Positions 62,401 through 64,000 of a DNA stretch of 64,000 nucleotides are shown here, in pieces (the stretch's first letter is position 1; every line of letters starts with the position of its first letter). Made by a program: the position numbers and the translations under genes. A model generated the notes under the pieces. It did not search any database, was not told the DNA's origin, and saw nothing but the letters and a program-made list of their open reading frames with translations. The DNA is taken from positions 16,554,001-16,618,000 of the forward strand of contig OZ316898.1 of the NCBI GenBank assembly GCA_973895155.1. The letters are read 5' to 3'. This DNA is from Marsupella aquatica. Its lineage: Eukaryota; Marchantiophyta.

Positions 62401-64000
62401 TATTATATTTACTATTCTTCAACCATTAGTTGCACCATAATTAATGTTGAATCATATTTTTGCATTTACCTAAGGCATGATGAAACTTTGGGGAAATCAC
62501 TCCCAAGTCATACGGCTTTGGAGTGATTTGCCAAAAGTCTCACCATGTGAAATAATAGTTGTTTTCTTGTTCTCCAAGAGGTAGGGCAAAACTAGGGGAA
62601 GGTTGTTGTCCTTCTATTTAACTGTGTCATATCTATGCCAGTGTTTGGGTGGGGAATATTCTATTCCATTGCAAAGGAAATGCGAGGGGGCACTCCAACA
62701 GGTAGTGTAATCTTCACTAGGTCATATTGGAGTAATGGTGTTCATTAAAGCCAATGACAATAGTAAGGGTCATTTTGGCAGTCATATTGCAGGTCATTTG
62801 GACCAAATGACTGCATATGTGGTCATTATAGAGGTCCCTCATAGTGTCATTATGGACCAACATAAATGACCAGTTTGGTGCTAAGGATTGGAAGTGGGCC
62901 CTAGACTGCCATGGGGCCTTGCATGAAGGTGGCAACCTCTCCACTAGGTGCGGGACACTATAATCATCATTGTCCAACCACTAGTTGTGCCATGAACACT
63001 TTGGAGCCATCTTTTTGCGTTTACTTAAAGCATGATAGAACCTTGGGGAAATCACTCCCAAGTCATACAGATTTGGAGTGATTTGCCAAAAGTGTCACCG
63101 TGGTTGAATACCATCATTATCAATGGCAAATTGAGCCTTTTGTTTTGTCTCTCCAAGAAGTAAAGCAATGTCACCAATCAATGGAAGGTTGTTGTTCTTC
63201 TATGTAAGTGTGTGATTTTTGTGTTGATGTTTTGATGGGGATACTCCATTTTGCATATGAATAGTGTCGGGGCATTGTGAGTAGGTGTTGTAATCTTCAT
63301 TGGGTTATTTTGGAGTAATGTTGTGTCATTAGTGCCAATGACTGCACTAAGGGTCATTTTGGGAGTCATTTTGGATGTCATTTGTACAAAATGATTGCAT
63401 ATGAGGTCATTAGACAGGTCCCTCATGATGTCATTATGTACCAGTAGAAATGACCCTTTTAGGTCTAGGAACTTTGGGTGGGCCCCAATGTGCCATGAGG
63501 CCCGCCATGGGGCCCTACATGAAGGTGGTAACCCCTCCACTAGGTGCGGGACACTATACTCATCATTGTCCAACCACTAGTTGTTAGTTACATGAACATT
63601 TTGGACACATGTTTTCACGTTTACTTAAGGCATGATGCAACCTTGGGGAAATCATTCCCAAGTCGTACAACTTTGAGGTGATTTGCCAAAAGTGTCACCA
63701 AGGATTAATACCATCATTTGCAAAGGCAAATCGAGCCATTTGTTTTCTCTCTCCAAGAGGTAGCGCAACACCAATGGAAGGTTGTGGTCCTTCTATTTAA
63801 CTATGTCATGTTTGTGATGGTGTTTGGATGGGGGATATGATATTTTGGGGATATTTTGCAAATAAATTGTGACGGGGCACTCTGGGAGGTAGTGTAATCT
63901 TTATTAGGTCATTTTGGAACAAAGTTGTGTCATAAATGCCAATGACTACAAATAGGGTCATTGAAACGGTCATATAGGATGTCATATAGGTCAAATGACC
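59500..64000. repeat. Array of about 580-bp tandem repeats, eight or more units
   Basis: The marker tgcggga recurs at 59559, 60143, 60721, 61302, 61880, 62394, 62949 and 63545, giving periods of 584, 578, 581, 578, 514, 555 and 596 bp. Middle units are nearly identical and outer ones more diverged. Each unit has clustered gtcat / atgac motifs, a gggccctagagtgccatg block and, except the 514-bp unit, a 36-bp palindrome. Minus-strand frames that start MDNDEYSVPHLVEG are by-products of the repeat. Confidence 0.92.
60821..60856. repeat. 36-bp near-perfect palindrome, best copy of seven
   Basis: The arms aaatcactcccaagtcgt and acgactttggagtgattt pair at 17 of 18 positions with no spacer. Copies start at 59662, 60243, 60821, 61402, 62494, 63049 and 63649; outer copies have more mismatches. 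Possible roles are a protein-binding dyad or a cruciform. Confidence 0.85.

Larger units (their letters stand above)
58631..64000 (+). mobile_element. Second CACTA element, 5' end (runs off the window)
   Basis: The terminus CACTAGAAGAAAACAGGGCC at 58631 shares its first 12 bases with the 14.5-kb CACTA. It is followed at once by dense ATGAC / GTCAT motifs, which continue to the window end in both orientations. The second terminus and any genes lie outside. The tandem structure of the subterminal region is described separately. Confidence 0.75.

Noticed and set aside
59887-63573. Recurring minus-strand frames beginning MDNDEYSVPHLVEG
   Set aside because: They recur with the 580-bp tandem repeat, differ in length, and break in several units, so they are repeat by-products.
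1-64000. CRISPR arrays, bacterial operons, rRNA
   Set aside because: No regularly spaced short repeats with unique spacers, no ribosome-binding-site-led gene clusters and no rRNA motifs were seen; the content is eukaryotic.

Overview
The window is nuclear DNA from a large-genome land plant. The evidence is the density of plant-type transposons (Copia with an initiator-Met primer site, CACTA/EnSpm with a TNP2 transposase, an L1-like LINE with a zf-RVT tail, hAT-type MITEs), GT-AG introns, and a fragment resembling the plant-specific EDM2 PHD protein. No single-copy host gene can be supported. I cannot name the species, and nothing looks bacterial, organellar or viral beyond retroelements.

Left part (1-20,000). 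A degenerate minus-strand Copia element (about 3,772-13,660) has been split by a young, structurally complete plus-strand Copia element (5,248-11,796; 5-bp duplication aggtc; LTRs of 421 and 475 bp). The LTR length difference is exactly three 18-bp tandem units. The young element keeps long gag and pol frames, but has an in-frame TGA between them, Lys at the catalytic Glu of integrase, and an altered protease motif. MITEs interrupt the older element. From 13,660 to 20,000 there are low-complexity repeats, a possible 4-kb element bounded by 15-bp inverted ends, and tRNA-like SINE heads.

Middle part (20,000-44,500). About 4 kb shows no recognised feature. It is followed by a remnant of a second Copia carrying two further DNA-transposon insertions. 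The highlight is a 14.5-kb CACTA element (27,589-42,097) with perfect 18-bp terminal inverted repeats CACTAGAAGAAACCGAGC and 3-bp target duplications (ggc). All its genes lie on the plus strand: an EDM2-like zinc-finger module, a tandem-BRCT gene, a TNP2-type transposase (DDE domain, DUF4218/DUF4216-like parts) and a second multi-exon protein with short Gly/Gln-rich repeat exons and a C-terminal domain common in CACTA second proteins. Each of the four carries one to a few stops or frameshifts, so this copy looks recently dead. The combination suggests a CACTA lineage carrying chromatin and DNA-repair-like cargo, perhaps for anti-silencing. It sits at the 3' end of a decayed minus-strand LINE (42,101-44,230).

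Right part (44,500-64,000). There are several short hAT-type MITEs with matching 8-bp target duplications, long stretches of unrecognised repetitive DNA, and the start of a second CACTA element at 58,631 (CACTAGAAGAAAACAGGG). Its subterminal region has 83-bp repeats and then an array of about 580-bp units, most carrying a 36-bp near-perfect palindrome. It runs off the end of the window.
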